The notes below the pieces were generated by a model. It was not told where the DNA came from. It saw nothing but the letters and a program-made list of their open reading frames with translations, and did no database searches. A stretch of DNA of 64,000 nt, from positions 6,262,001 to 6,326,000 of the forward strand of contig NZ_CP101137.1 of NCBI RefSeq assembly GCF_028473745.1, in the 5' to 3' direction. Made by a program: the position numbers and the translations under genes. This DNA is from Streptomyces sp. M92 (GTDB taxonomy: Bacteria > Actinomycetota > Actinomycetes > Streptomycetales > Streptomycetaceae). Shown here piece by piece: positions 51,126-60,505 of this stretch. How positions within the stretch are numbered: position 1 is the stretch's first letter; each line of letters starts with the position of its first letter.

Positions 51126-52295
51126 TCAGGTACTCGCGCCCTCGTCGTCCCAGAACACCTCGGCGGTGTGTTCGCCCAGCTCAGGCGGTGCGAGGCGGTA
51201 GCGCGCCGGGGTGGCGGCGAGACGGATCGGATGGGCCACCTGGCGGGTACCGCCGACGTCCACGACGGCCTCGACGCCCAGCCGACCGGCGTAGGCGAAG
51301 GCCTCGTCGAGGGCGTTGACCGGGCCGGCCGGCACTCCCGCCGCCGGCAGCACGCCGGCCCAGTGGTCGGCCCCGCGGGTGCGCAGCCGGTCCTGGAGGA
51401 GCGGCCGGAGTTCACCGCGGTGGGCCACGCGGTCGGGGTTGGTGCGAAACCTCGGGTCGCCGGCGAATTCCGGGACGCCGAGCAGCGTGGCCAGCGCGGC
51501 GAACTGCCGGTCGTTGCCGACGGCGAGGGCGATCGGCCGGTCGGCGGTGTGGAACGTCTCGTACGGGGCGATGCTCGGGTGGGCGTTGCCGAGCCGTCCC
51601 GGTACGACGCCCGCCGCGACGTAGCCCGAGGCCTGGTTGGCCATCGCCGACAGCAGTGAGCCGAGCAGGCTGACCTCGACGAGCTGGCCCTCGCCGGTGC
51701 GTTCCCGGTGGCGCAGGGCGGCGAGGATGCCGACGGTGGCGTGCAGCCCGGTGATGACGTCGACGAGGGCGACGCCGGTCTTGGTGGGTTCGCCGTCCGG
51801 TTCCCCGGTGACGCTCATCAGGCCGCCGACGGCCTGCACCAGCAGGTCGTAGCCGGGCAGCCCGGCGCCGGCTCCGGTGCCGAAGCCGGTGACGGAGCAG
51901 TAGACGAGCCGCGGGTCGGCGGCGCGCAGTTCCTCGTGGCCGAGGCCTAGCTTCTCCATGGTGCCGGGGCGGAAGTTCTCCACCACGACGTCCGCGCCGG
52001 CGATCAGCTCGCGGGCCCGGTCGCGTCCCTCGTCGGTGGCGAGGTCCAGGGTGACGGACCGTTTGTTGCGGTTGACGCCCAGGAAGTAGGTGGAGGTGCC
52101 GGACGCGTCGGCGGGCGGGCGCCAGGCGCGGGTGTCGTCGCCGGTGCCGGGGCGTTCCACCTTGACGACGTCGGCGCCCAGGTCGGCGAGGAGCATCGTC
52201 GCGTACGGTCCGGCGAGGACGCGGGAGAAGTCGGCGATCCGCACGCCCCGAAGGGCCGCCGTGCCGTGGTCGGTGAGGGTGGTGTCATCGGGCAT
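51126..52295 (-). CDS. CaiB/BaiF-type (family III) CoA transferase
   Basis: A 389-residue enzyme moving CoA between carboxylic acids. Motifs: RIADFSRVLAGPYATMLLAD, ADVVKVERPGTGDDTR, VVVENFRPGTMEKLGLG and the catalytic aspartate in GLPGYDLLVQAVGGLMSVTG. Family III members include formyl-, succinyl- and carnitinyl-CoA transferases; the substrate pair here is unknown. It starts at ATG 52295. It is upstream of ctaD on the same strand, separated by the SigB-type promoter. Confidence 0.9.
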   Translation of the reverse strand: MPDDTTLTDHGTAALRGVRIADFSRVLAGPYATMLLADLGADVVKVERPGTGDDTRAWRPPADASGTSTYFLGVNRNKRSVTLDLATDEGRDRARELIAGADVVVENFRPGTMEKLGLGHEELRAADPRLVYCSVTGFGTGAGAGLPGYDLLVQAVGGLMSVTGEPDGEPTKTGVALVDVITGLHATVGILAALRHRERTGEGQLVEVSLLGSLLSAMANQASGYVAAGVVPGRLGNAHPSIAPYETFHTADRPIALAVGNDRQFAALATLLGVPEFAGDPRFRTNPDRVAHRGELRPLLQDRLRTRGADHWAGVLPAAGVPAGPVNALDEAFAYAGRLGVEAVVDVGGTRQVAHPIRLAATPARYRLAPPELGEHTAEVFWDDEGAST

Positions 52296-52402
52296 GGCGT
52301 CATCGTGCGCGTTGCGCGGTGCCCTCACACGTGACCTGCGCCACGCGCACGCGGCTCCGGACGGGCGGGTCCGGAACCGCGTGCGGGGCCGGTCCGGGTC
52401 TT

Positions 52403-55201
52403 CTACGACGCGTCGAGCACCGTGCCGTTCAGCACCGGGCCCAGCGGCTCGCCCGCGTCGTCGGTGGGCTGCCACCCGATGTGCTCGGCGGGTTCGGTGA
52501 CCTCGTCGCGGACCGTGGGCACCGTCACCTCCGTCTCGGTCTCCCCCGGCGGGACCAGGGCCCACAGCGAGAGGTACTCCAGCCGGGACAGCGGGACCTC
52601 GGCGTCGGGCACCTCCCACGCGTTCTCCAGCAGCCAGTCCGGGTCGACGTCCTTGGTGGACAGTTCGGGACGGGTGTCGTCCGGCACCGGCAGCAGCAGG
52701 GTGCCGAGGTGGACGTCGGCGGGCTCGGACAAGGTGACGCGCCAGCGCAGCGGCTGTCCCTCGGTGACCTCGTCGGCGACGGCACTCACGGCGATCTCGG
52801 GCATCGGGTCGTCGTTCTCGACGGTGAGCCCGCCGGCGTAGGAGCCGACGACCGTTCCGCGGACCGCCTTCACGAGCAGGTCGTGCGAGGTGTCCCAGGC
52901 GTACCGCTTGTTGCCCGCCACCTTCACCGTCACGTCGATGCCGGAGCCGCCGGGACGGACGTCGACCAGCCGGTGCTCGGTCACGCCGGTCGCCGGATCG
53001 GTGACGTACGTGCGGACCGTGCCGCCGCCCTGGCCGGAGAGGCGCACCGGGACGCGGTAGGTGCGCACTCCGTCGTCGCCCTCCTCGACCGTCGTCCGGC
53101 CGACGTCGACCCGGGCCAGCGGTGCCGGCCGCACCCGGGGGGTGCCCGGCTGCCAGGCGTGGGCGTCCATCAGCCAGGCCTTGCCCGAGGACGAACGCGG
53201 CGTCAGTTCGAGCGAGGCGATCCGGCGCAGGTCGATGCCGGTGCGGGCGGCGGCGGTGAGCGGTACCCGCAGTTCCTGCGCCCAGTAGGAGGCCGTGCGG
53301 TCACTGCCCGGCAGTCCGTCGGCGCGGACGCCGCCGAGGGTGGCGCGCCGGCCGTCGGCGTCGGTGACGGACACGTCGAGCCGGGTTCCGGTGCTGCCCG
53401 GCGGCACGATGACGCGCAGGGCGAGGCTGTCGGCGCCCTTGAGGGAGACCGGTGCCTCGGGGCGGATACGGGCCGGGGTGCCCGGTGCGGTCCAGTCGAG
53501 GGCGACGGCGCCGCGGCCGACCTCGCGTTCCGGCTGCCAGTACGCGAAGTGCGGCGAGGAGCCGTGGGCGTCCTCGCCGAGGCAGGCGGCGGAAGGGTCG
53601 GGGTCGACCGCTGCGCACAGGCGTCCGCCGGTCACCTCCACCCCGTCGTCCGGCAGGAGTCCGGCGCCGCGGCCGGCGCCGACCGCGTGGGTCAGCACAC
53701 GTGCCGGGTCGGCCGAGGGGGCCCGGCGGCCGGTGCCGTCGATCAGCTCGCGCACCCGGTCGTCACCGGCGACGAACAGCCGTGCCGCGGCGGCGATGTA
53801 GGTGGTGCCGGCGCGGTGCTGCTGCTCGGCGGTGAGGCGGGTGGGGCTGCCCACCGAGCAGACCGGGTCGCGGTCCTCGGGGTCGTCCCAGAAGTCGTCG
53901 GAGGCGGGCGCCTCGGCCTGGCCGGGCGTCCACTCGCTGTTGAAGTAGTTGTGGTTCGCGCCCGTGATGTGGACCGCGCTGTGCAGCGCCCGGCCCCGGC
54001 TGACGCCGCGGGTGCCGTCGACGTAGAGCTGCCCCTGGAGGTCGGAGACGTCGCCGTCGCAGCCCGGCAGGATCGTCAGTGACGGCACGTCGGGGACGGG
54101 GTTCTGGCCGAAGGCGGTGGGGCCGATGAGTACGGTGCCGCGGATGTTCCAGCGCGAGCGTCCGGGGCTGCCGTCCTGGCTCGCGGGTGGCGGGTAGAGG
54201 CTGTCCATGGCGGCCCGGTCGACGCCTTCGCCGCCGCGCGAGTGCCCGACGAGCAGGACACGGGACAGGTCGGCCTTCGGACCCCGGCGTACGGCCCGGG
54301 GTGCCATGGCGGAGTGGGCGGCCCAGTCGGCCCAGCGGGCCAGGTGCGAGCGCACCAGGGAGGAGCGGGCCTGGGCTCCGCCGTCCTCGAGGCCGCCGTC
54401 CTGGCCGTTGACGCCGTTCGCGGAGATCGAGACGGTCACGTAGCCCAGGGAGGCGAGGAGCTTCTGGTCCTGGAGGTAGCCGCGGTGACTGGGGATGGGC
54501 CGGGCGCCGTCGGCGCAGGGCCAGTCGATCGTGACGGCCTCCTCGCCCTCGCCCGGGACGTAGCAGGTGCCGTGGCGGCCGTGCAGGAACAGCGCGAGCG
54601 GGCGCTTGCCGGCCGCCCCCTTCGGCGCGACGACCAGGCCGCGCATCTCGACCGGCGCGGAAAGGCCGGGCAGCCGTACCGGGTCGAGCGTGTACTCGCC
54701 GGTCGTCGTGGCGAACCGGCCGGGCCTGCCCGGGTCGACGCTGCCGGCGGGCAGCCGGGGCGGGAGTTTCGCCGGGGGTGCCTGGGAGGGGCGGCGCTCG
54801 CGGGCCGGGGCGCCGGGTTCCTCGTCGAGGCGGCGGCCGGCGGCCAGGACCTGGAGGTCCGCCAGCCCGTCGAGGGCGGCCGGTTCGGTGTCGTGCAGGG
54901 GTAAGCGGAAGGTGCGGCCGTCGTCGTCCGGTTCCGGTACGCCGAGCAGGCGGCCGCCGGCGTGGAACTCCACCCGGGCGTCGCCGTGCGGGACGTTCCT
55001 CGGGGAGCGCCACTGGAGGGCTCTCTCGTCACCGGTGCCGGTGACCCGCCAGCCGGGCGGGAGGTCCGCGGTGCCGGCCCAGGTCTCCGGGACGGAGGTG
55101 GTGCTCGGCGGTCGGGGTGCGGCGTGGGCGGCGGCAGGCGCCACTCCCAGCAGGGTCAGGGCCGCCGCCGCGGCGGCCCATGTCCTTCGAGCACGTATCA
55201 A
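52403..55201 (-). CDS. Large secreted alpha/beta-hydrolase-type protein with C-terminal Calx-beta-like domain and TTA codon
   Basis: A 932-residue exported protein. It has a signal peptide (TWAAAAAALTLLGVAPAAAH), an alpha/beta-hydrolase core (about 190-500) with LALFLHGRHGTCYVPG, nucleophile elbow VLLVGHSRGGEGVDRAA and acid residue near ILPGCDGDVSDLQ, then beta-sandwich regions and a Calx-beta-like end (ENDDPMPEIAVSAVADEVTE). The enzyme class is unclear, esterase or PAF-acetylhydrolase-like. TTG 55201 follows GAGGAG. Codon 100 is TTA (54902-54904), so bldA tRNA should be required, pointing to late-growth export. Confidence 0.8.
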   Translation of the reverse strand: MIRARRTWAAAAAALTLLGVAPAAAHAAPRPPSTTSVPETWAGTADLPPGWRVTGTGDERALQWRSPRNVPHGDARVEFHAGGRLLGVPEPDDDGRTFRLPLHDTEPAALDGLADLQVLAAGRRLDEEPGAPARERRPSQAPPAKLPPRLPAGSVDPGRPGRFATTTGEYTLDPVRLPGLSAPVEMRGLVVAPKGAAGKRPLALFLHGRHGTCYVPGEGEEAVTIDWPCADGARPIPSHRGYLQDQKLLASLGYVTVSISANGVNGQDGGLEDGGAQARSSLVRSHLARWADWAAHSAMAPRAVRRGPKADLSRVLLVGHSRGGEGVDRAAMDSLYPPPASQDGSPGRSRWNIRGTVLIGPTAFGQNPVPDVPSLTILPGCDGDVSDLQGQLYVDGTRGVSRGRALHSAVHITGANHNYFNSEWTPGQAEAPASDDFWDDPEDRDPVCSVGSPTRLTAEQQHRAGTTYIAAAARLFVAGDDRVRELIDGTGRRAPSADPARVLTHAVGAGRGAGLLPDDGVEVTGGRLCAAVDPDPSAACLGEDAHGSSPHFAYWQPEREVGRGAVALDWTAPGTPARIRPEAPVSLKGADSLALRVIVPPGSTGTRLDVSVTDADGRRATLGGVRADGLPGSDRTASYWAQELRVPLTAAARTGIDLRRIASLELTPRSSSGKAWLMDAHAWQPGTPRVRPAPLARVDVGRTTVEEGDDGVRTYRVPVRLSGQGGGTVRTYVTDPATGVTEHRLVDVRPGGSGIDVTVKVAGNKRYAWDTSHDLLVKAVRGTVVGSYAGGLTVENDDPMPEIAVSAVADEVTEGQPLRWRVTLSEPADVHLGTLLLPVPDDTRPELSTKDVDPDWLLENAWEVPDAEVPLSRLEYLSLWALVPPGETETEVTVPTVRDEVTEPAEHIGWQPTDDAGEPLGPVLNGTVLDAS

Positions 55202-55314
55202 GAATCCGCTCCTCAATACCTCGGTTCGGGGCTCCGCCGGTGCGGACGGCCCTCGTTGGAGGAGGAGGGGAACGAGTTGATTCGGGTTGCCTGTGAGCGC
55301 GCCCGGGCGTGCGG

Positions 55315-55923
55315 TCAGCCTCCGGTGGTGTGTCCGCCCGTGCTTTTGCCGATGTCCCCCGTGCTGTCGTCCGCGCCGGTCGGGCAGTCGTCGCTGGACC
55401 GGCCGGCGAGCCGCCCGCCGGGCTGTTCCACGGTCACCTGAGCGCTGCCGAGGGCCGGGTCCTGGCGCAGGCGGGCGACGGCGACCGTGCAGGCCAGCTG
55501 GTCGACGGCCGTCTCGCTGAGGCTCCCCGTCCCCTTCGGCAGCTGGACGACGACCGCCGCTCCGTCGGCGCGGACGGTGGGCGCCTCGGCGGCCGGCGGC
55601 AGTTCGGTCGTCAGCCCCCGTCCCCGCTCCTCGGCGTCCGGCCCCTTGAACAGCATGAGGACGGCGCTGCCGAGGTCGGTCGCGCCGATCACCGTGCGCG
55701 TCACCGCCACCAGGTCGCCGTCCGCCACGAAGTAGAGCGGGACCGCGGCGGCCGGCACGGCCTCGGACGGTGCCTGTGTCGGGGTGGGGGTCCCGTCCGG
55801 GCCCCGGACGCCGGTCGCGGGCTCCCCCGCCTCCACCACGCCGGTCGCGGGGATGCCGCAGGCGGAGAGCGGGAGCAGCGCCCCGCACAGGAGGGTGAGG
55901 GCGATCCTGCGTCGCGGGTTCAT
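55315..55923 (-). CDS. GerMN-domain lipoprotein of a two-component operon
   Basis: A 202-residue lipoprotein. The lipobox LPLSACG (Cys22) ends a normal signal peptide, and one GerMN-type domain follows (VPLYFVADGDLVAVTRTVIG, AVVVQLPKGTGSLSETAVDQ). The ATG at 55923 overlaps the kinase stop (ATGA), so RR-HK-lipoprotein form one operon. The layout recalls MtrA-MtrB-LpqB, where the GerMN lipoprotein LpqB modulates the sensor, and AfsQ-type systems with a lipoprotein. It may be a brake or ligand sensor for the kinase. Confidence 0.85.
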   Translation of the reverse strand: MNPRRRIALTLLCGALLPLSACGIPATGVVEAGEPATGVRGPDGTPTPTQAPSEAVPAAAVPLYFVADGDLVAVTRTVIGATDLGSAVLMLFKGPDAEERGRGLTTELPPAAEAPTVRADGAAVVVQLPKGTGSLSETAVDQLACTVAVARLRQDPALGSAQVTVEQPGGRLAGRSSDDCPTGADDSTGDIGKSTGGHTTGG

Positions 55924-57431
55924 GGCCGGTCCTCCTCGTCCGTGTGCGTGGTGCGGTCCCCGGCGCCCCGCGGCCGCAGCGGGAGGACGACCGTGAAGAC
56001 GGCGCCGCCGTCCGGATGGTTGGCCGCGCGGACGGTGCCGCCGTGCAGGCGTACGTTCTCGGTGGTGATGGCCAGTCCGAGGCCGCTGCCCTCGCTCCGG
56101 ACGCGGGCGCTGTCCGACTTGTAGAAGCGGTCGAAGACCTGCGGCAGGACGTCGTCGGGGATGCCGTCCCCGCCGTCGTGGACCTCGATGACCGCCTGCC
56201 TGCCCGCCCGGGGGTCGTGCTCCTCGCGCAGGCCGAGGCGGACGGGCGGGGCGCCGTGGCGCAGTGCGTTGGCGACGAGGTTGGCGACGATCACGTCGAG
56301 GCGGCGCGGGTCGACCCGGCCGCGCAGCTCGCCCGGTCCGGGCAGGCTGGTCCGTACGGTGTCCGGCCAGCCGCGGGTGGCGAGCGTGCGCCGTACGGAC
56401 TCGGCGAGGTCGATGTCGTCCAGGTGCAGGGCGGCGGCGCCCGCGTCGAACCGGGAGATCTCCATCAGGTCGTCCACCAGGCCGGCCAGCTTCGTGGTCT
56501 CCTCGCTGATGAGGCGCACGGCCGTCGCGGTGTCCTCGTCCAGGCCGGCCGCGTCCTCGTCCAGTACGTCCGTGACCGCCGACATCGCCGCCAGCGGGGT
56601 GCGCAGCTCGTGGGAGACGTCCGCGGCGAAACGGCGCGCGCCGGCCTCCATGCGCCGCAGTTCCGCCACCGACCCCTCCAGCGCGGCCGCCGTCTCGTTG
56701 AAGGTGCGGGACAGGTCGGCGAGTTCGTCGGAGCCCTGGACCGCGAGCCGGGTGTCGAGGCGGCCCTCGGCGATGCTGCGGGTGGCCCGCCGCAGGGCCC
56801 GCACCGGGCGCAGCACACCGCGCGCGGCCAGGAGCGCGATCAGGACGGCCAGGGCCAGGGCGGGCACGGTGGCGCGTTCGATGGCGGAGACCAGCGCGTC
56901 GACGTAGCCCTGCTCCTCGCGCTGCGGCACGGTGAGGTAGACCTCCAGCCCCGAGGCGGGCCGTTCGGTGCTGTAGTCGCCGGCGAAGGTGACGGGCATC
57001 CCGACGACCAGTGCGGAGTGGCCGTCCCGCGTCACGCGCTGGAACACCGTGGCCCGGCGGGTGCGCACGGACTCGCGCATCTCCGGTGACAGTTCGCGGA
57101 ACGCGTCGCCGGTCTCGGACGTCGCGGTCGCCTGCCGGTAGGCGACCAGCACCCGCCAGTTCTGGGACCGGCCGCCGCGCGACACGTCGGCGGCGAACGT
57201 CTGGAGGTCCGCCTCGTCGGGCGGGAAGCGGTAGTTGGGGACCAGGGTGTTGACGCGGTGCCGGAAGTCCTCGATCACCGTGTCCTGGCTCTGCTGCAGG
57301 ACCCCGGTGCGCGCCTCGCGGAAGGTCAGGGCTCCGGTGGTCACCGTGGCGACGACGGCTACGAGGGTGAAGGCCACGACCAGCCGCACGCGCAGCCCGT
57401 TCAGCGCGCGCGGCACGCGGGGCATTCTCAT
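55920..57431 (-). CDS. Sensor histidine kinase
   Basis: A 503-residue membrane kinase. TM1 is VRLVVAFTLVAVVATVTTGA, followed by an extracytoplasmic sensor of about 150 residues, TM2 near ATVPALALAVLIALLAARGV, HAMP (LRPVRALRRATRSIAEGRLD), HisKA with phospho-His in ADVSHELRTPLAAMSA, and HATPase with N-box VIVANLVANALRHG, G1 VHDGGDGIPDD and G2 SEGSGLGLAITTENVRLHGG. The ATG at 57431 overlaps the response regulator stop (ATGA). The stimulus is unknown; the downstream lipoprotein is probably part of the sensor. Confidence 0.93.
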   Translation of the reverse strand: MRMPRVPRALNGLRVRLVVAFTLVAVVATVTTGALTFREARTGVLQQSQDTVIEDFRHRVNTLVPNYRFPPDEADLQTFAADVSRGGRSQNWRVLVAYRQATATSETGDAFRELSPEMRESVRTRRATVFQRVTRDGHSALVVGMPVTFAGDYSTERPASGLEVYLTVPQREEQGYVDALVSAIERATVPALALAVLIALLAARGVLRPVRALRRATRSIAEGRLDTRLAVQGSDELADLSRTFNETAAALEGSVAELRRMEAGARRFAADVSHELRTPLAAMSAVTDVLDEDAAGLDEDTATAVRLISEETTKLAGLVDDLMEISRFDAGAAALHLDDIDLAESVRRTLATRGWPDTVRTSLPGPGELRGRVDPRRLDVIVANLVANALRHGAPPVRLGLREEHDPRAGRQAVIEVHDGGDGIPDDVLPQVFDRFYKSDSARVRSEGSGLGLAITTENVRLHGGTVRAANHPDGGAVFTVVLPLRPRGAGDRTTHTDEEDRP

Positions 57432-58117
57432 CGGGGCCCGAAGCGGTAGCCGAAGCCGCGCACGGTGTGGACGTAGCGGGGACTGCCGGCCGGTTCTCCG
57501 ATCTTGGACCGCAGGCGCTTGACGCAGGCGTCCACCAGTCGCGCGTCGCCGTGGTAGCTGTGCTCCCAGACGGCTTCCAGAAGCTGCTGGCGGCTGAAGA
57601 CCTGCCCGGCGGAGGCGGACAGGGTCAGCAGCAACCGGAGTTCGGAGGGGCCGAGGGCGACCGGCCGTCCCTGGTGGGTGACGGTGAGGCCGGCCCGGTC
57701 GATGACCAGGTCACCGTGGTGTTCGACGCGGGCGGTGCCGTTCTCGTCCGCGGCGCCGCCCACCCGGCGCAGCACCGCGCGGATGCGGGCGTCCAGTACG
57801 CGGGCGCGGACCGGCTTGACCACGTAGTCGTCGGCCCCCGACTCCAGTCCGACCACGATGTCCGTGTCGTCGCCGCGGGCGGTGGCCATGATGATCGGCA
57901 CCTGGTCGTGCGCGCGGATGCGGCGGCACACCTCCAGACCGGGCATGCCGGGCAGCATCAGGTCGAGGACGACGGCGTCGGGCCGGAACGACCGCAGCTG
58001 CTCCAGCCCCTCCTCGCCCGTCGCCGCCGCGGCGACCTCGTGTCCCTGGCGGCGCAGGGCCAGGCGCACGCCCTCCCGGACGGCGCGGTCGTCTTCGATG
58101 ATCAGAACCCTCGGCAT
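57428..58117 (-). CDS. OmpR/PhoB-family response regulator
   Basis: A 229-residue regulator. Receiver: VLIIEDDRAVREGV, phosphoacceptor Asp52 in VVLDLMLPGMPG, switch residues in IIMATARGDD and Lys in DDYVVKPV. Winged-helix output: GPSELRLLLTLSASAGQVFS and ARLVDACVKRLRSKIGEPAG to FGYRFG. ATG 58117 has no ribosome site. CATACT on the minus strand 7 nt ahead suggests a leaderless message. It is first gene of the RR-HK-lipoprotein operon. Targets are unknown. Confidence 0.93.
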   Translation of the reverse strand: MPRVLIIEDDRAVREGVRLALRRQGHEVAAAATGEEGLEQLRSFRPDAVVLDLMLPGMPGLEVCRRIRAHDQVPIIMATARGDDTDIVVGLESGADDYVVKPVRARVLDARIRAVLRRVGGAADENGTARVEHHGDLVIDRAGLTVTHQGRPVALGPSELRLLLTLSASAGQVFSRQQLLEAVWEHSYHGDARLVDACVKRLRSKIGEPAGSPRYVHTVRGFGYRFGPR

Positions 58118-58194
58118 GGGTCTCAGTATGCGGATGTACGTGCGAACGCCCGCGTGCGGGTCACGGCTGTTACACAGCGGTCCAAAAGCCGTCC

Positions 58195-59112
58195 ATGGGC
58201 GATCACACGCACCGGGCACGCTTCGTGATCATGAACGTGCACCGATCGAACCCCTCCTCGTCCTCCGGCGCGTCCCATCGCCGCGGAAGCCGGGTCCGCC
58301 GCAGGCGGGGCGGCAGGGCTCCGCTCCTGTGGGCGGGGCTCGTGGCCGGTGTCGTGCTGCTGCTCGCCGGCGGCCTGGTCCTCGGGGAACGGTCCGCGTC
58401 CTCCGGCGGCCGCGCGGACGCGTCCGGACCGTCCGCGCCGGGCTCCGGCACACCGTCCGCACCCGAGGCCGCCGAGACGGAGGAAAAGGCGGAGGAGGAG
58501 GCGGAGGAAGGAACGGGGGACGACTCCGTGGAGGCCGACTCCATCCCGTCGTCGGGCCCCGGGACGTTCGTCACCGCCCAGGGCGGCGGTGACCGGGTCG
58601 GCGGGAGCGGACGGACGCTCACCTACGTCGTGCAGGTCGAGGACGGCATCGGGATCGCGGCGCCGGAGGTGGCGGCCGAGGTGGAGCGGATCCTGGCCGA
58701 CGAGCGCGGCTGGACGGCCGACGGGCGGACGGGGTTCCGTCGGGTGTCAGGCGGCACCTCCGACTTCCGGGTGCGGCTGGCCACGGCGGGGACCGTGGAC
58801 GACATATGCGGCCAGTACGGTCTGGACACCGGCGGCGAGGTCAACTGCAACGTCGGTCAGGACGTCATGGTCAACCTCAAGCGGTGGCTGCTGGCGACGC
58901 AGTACTACGCCGACGACGTGACGTCCTACCGCGCGCTGATCATCAACCACGAGGTCGGGCACTTCCTCGGCCACGGCCACGAGGGCTGTCCCGGGGCGGG
59001 GCGTCCCGCCCCGGTGATGATGCAGCAGATCAAGGGCCTGCACGGCTGCCGGACCAACGTCTGGCCCTACGACCGCGAGGGCCGGGCCGTCACCGGTCCC
59101 GCCGTCGGCTGA
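58195..59112 (+). CDS. DUF3152 membrane-anchored metalloprotease-like protein
   Basis: A 305-residue protein: basic cytoplasmic start, one membrane helix (PLLWAGLVAGVVLLLAGGLV), an acidic linker (ETEEKAEEEAEEGTGDD) and an extracytoplasmic DUF3152 domain (130-300) with the zincin signature HEVGHFLGHGHEGC, the HExxHxxGxxH of metzincin-like proteases. Paired cysteines (DDICGQYG, VNCNVGQD, HGCRTN) suggest disulfides. ATG 58195 is used; ATG 58231 is an equal alternative, neither with a good ribosome site. Protease activity is predicted, not shown, for the family. It is divergent from the response regulator. Confidence 0.8.
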   Translation: MGDHTHRARFVIMNVHRSNPSSSSGASHRRGSRVRRRRGGRAPLLWAGLVAGVVLLLAGGLVLGERSASSGGRADASGPSAPGSGTPSAPEAAETEEKAEEEAEEGTGDDSVEADSIPSSGPGTFVTAQGGGDRVGGSGRTLTYVVQVEDGIGIAAPEVAAEVERILADERGWTADGRTGFRRVSGGTSDFRVRLATAGTVDDICGQYGLDTGGEVNCNVGQDVMVNLKRWLLATQYYADDVTSYRALIINHEVGHFLGHGHEGCPGAGRPAPVMMQQIKGLHGCRTNVWPYDREGRAVTGPAVG

Positions 59113-59127
59113 GCCGGCGGCCCCGGG

Positions 59128-59337
59128 CTACGGGTGCCGCTCCCGGCCGGACTCGGGGCAGTCGGGATTCAGGCAGGTGCCCCGGCGCCATACCGGGACG
59201 TAGATGCCGAGGGTCTTGTGGCGCGAGACCTCCGGGGGCACGTGGTGGCCGCAGCGGGGGCAGACGTCCTCGCGCGGCGAATCGGTGTGCTGCGTTTTCG
59301 TGCGCTGGGTCTTCGTCTTCTGCATGTGACTGGTCAT
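59128..59337 (-). CDS. Small zinc-ribbon-like protein
   Basis: A 69-residue protein: Lys/Thr/Gln-rich start (MQKTKTQRTKTQHT), then two Cys pairs, CPRCGHHV and CLNPDCPES, around a basic middle (RHKTLGIYVPVWRRGT). It probably binds one zinc. Short forms like this are common in Streptomyces and have no known role. It starts at ATG 59337 with a weak ribosome site. TAAAAT on the minus strand about 45 bp upstream is a likely -10 element. Confidence 0.72.
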   Translation of the reverse strand: MTSHMQKTKTQRTKTQHTDSPREDVCPRCGHHVPPEVSRHKTLGIYVPVWRRGTCLNPDCPESGRERHP

Positions 59338-59442
59338 GATTTCTCACCAACACCAGCGAGAGCTTTGAAAAGCCTTTGCCGCCATTTTACGTTCGAATGG
59401 GCGAAAGGGACAGTGGGACGCCGACGCGGCCGTCACGGGGAC

Positions 59443-60384
59443 TTACGGGGACTTCTGTGGGCGCCGCAAACTCATGACCACCGACACCGTCAGGACCACG
59501 ACGATCACGGCCAGGCTCACCGTGGAGGGGATCTCGGGGATGGACTTGCTGATCATCTCGTGGCTCGCCTGGAGGATGAGCTTGACGCCGATGAAGCCGA
59601 GGATGACGGCCAGGCCCGTACTCAGGTAGTGGAAGCGGTCCAGCAGGCCCGACAGCATGAAGTACAGGGCCCTGAGGCCGAGGATGGCGAACGCGTTGCT
59701 GGTGTAGACGATGAAGGTCTCGTCGCTGACGGCGAGCACGGCCGGCACGCTGTCCACGGCGAAGATCAGGTCGGCCGCCTCGATCGCGGCGACGACGGCC
59801 AGCAGGGGCGTCGCCACCCGCTTCCCCGCCTCCTTGACGAAGAAATGCTGCCCCGCGTACTCGTCCCGCACGGGGACGAACTTGCGCAGCAGGCGGACGG
59901 CGAAGCTCCGGCCCGGGTCGAAGCTCTCCTCCTCGCCCTTGAGGATCTTGTACACACTGTAGAAGAGGACGGCCGCGAAGACGAACAGGACAGCGGTGAA
60001 CCGGCTGACCACGGCGACACCCGCGGCCAGGAAGAGACCGCGGAACACCAGGGCGCCGATGACCCCGAAGAACAGGACGCGGTGCTGGTATTCGCGGGGC
60101 ACCTTGAAGTAGGCGAAGATCAGCGCGAAGACGAAGAGGTTGTCGACGGAGAGGCTCTTCTCCAGCAGCCACGCGGTGGTGTACTCGGTTCCCGCCGTCC
60201 CGCCGAGCACCAGGAAGACGACCGCGCCGAAGACGAGGGCGAGTCCCACCCACAGTCCGCTCCAGGCCGCCGCCTCCTTGAACCCGATGACGTGGGCGCT
60301 GCGGTGGGCCAGGAGGTCGACGACGAGCGACACGACCACGGTCGCGGCGAAGACTGTCCAGAGCCAGAACGGCACATCGAGCAT
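59443..60384 (-). CDS. TerC-family integral membrane protein
   Basis: A 313-residue membrane protein with about nine helices. The family signature is present: SLSVDNLFVFALIFAYFKVP and, in the second repeat, AAIEAADLIFAVDSVPAVLA with its acidic residues in the membrane. TerC/Alx/MeeY proteins export manganese or assist protein translocation; tellurite resistance is only one phenotype. Manganese efflux during stress is a reasonable guess. It starts at ATG 60384. Confidence 0.92.
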   Translation of the reverse strand: MLDVPFWLWTVFAATVVVSLVVDLLAHRSAHVIGFKEAAAWSGLWVGLALVFGAVVFLVLGGTAGTEYTTAWLLEKSLSVDNLFVFALIFAYFKVPREYQHRVLFFGVIGALVFRGLFLAAGVAVVSRFTAVLFVFAAVLFYSVYKILKGEEESFDPGRSFAVRLLRKFVPVRDEYAGQHFFVKEAGKRVATPLLAVVAAIEAADLIFAVDSVPAVLAVSDETFIVYTSNAFAILGLRALYFMLSGLLDRFHYLSTGLAVILGFIGVKLILQASHEMISKSIPEIPSTVSLAVIVVVLTVSVVMSLRRPQKSP

Positions 60385-60449
60385 GCGGGCCTCGCAGTGA
60401 TCCGCAGGTACGGCCCCCCTCCGTCCGAGTGTGCCCTACGGACGGGGGC

Positions 60450-60474
60450 GGGTCGCCCGGAGACCGGGCGGCCC
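60450..60474 (-). terminator. Hairpin after aztD
   Basis: GCCCGG (60455-60460) and CCGGGC (60464-60469) with a 3-nt loop, extended by flanking GGG/CCC, downstream of the aztD stop at 60506. Confidence 0.5.
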
Positions 60475-60505
60475 GCCGCGCTCGTGACCGCGCGGGAGTG
60501 CGGGG

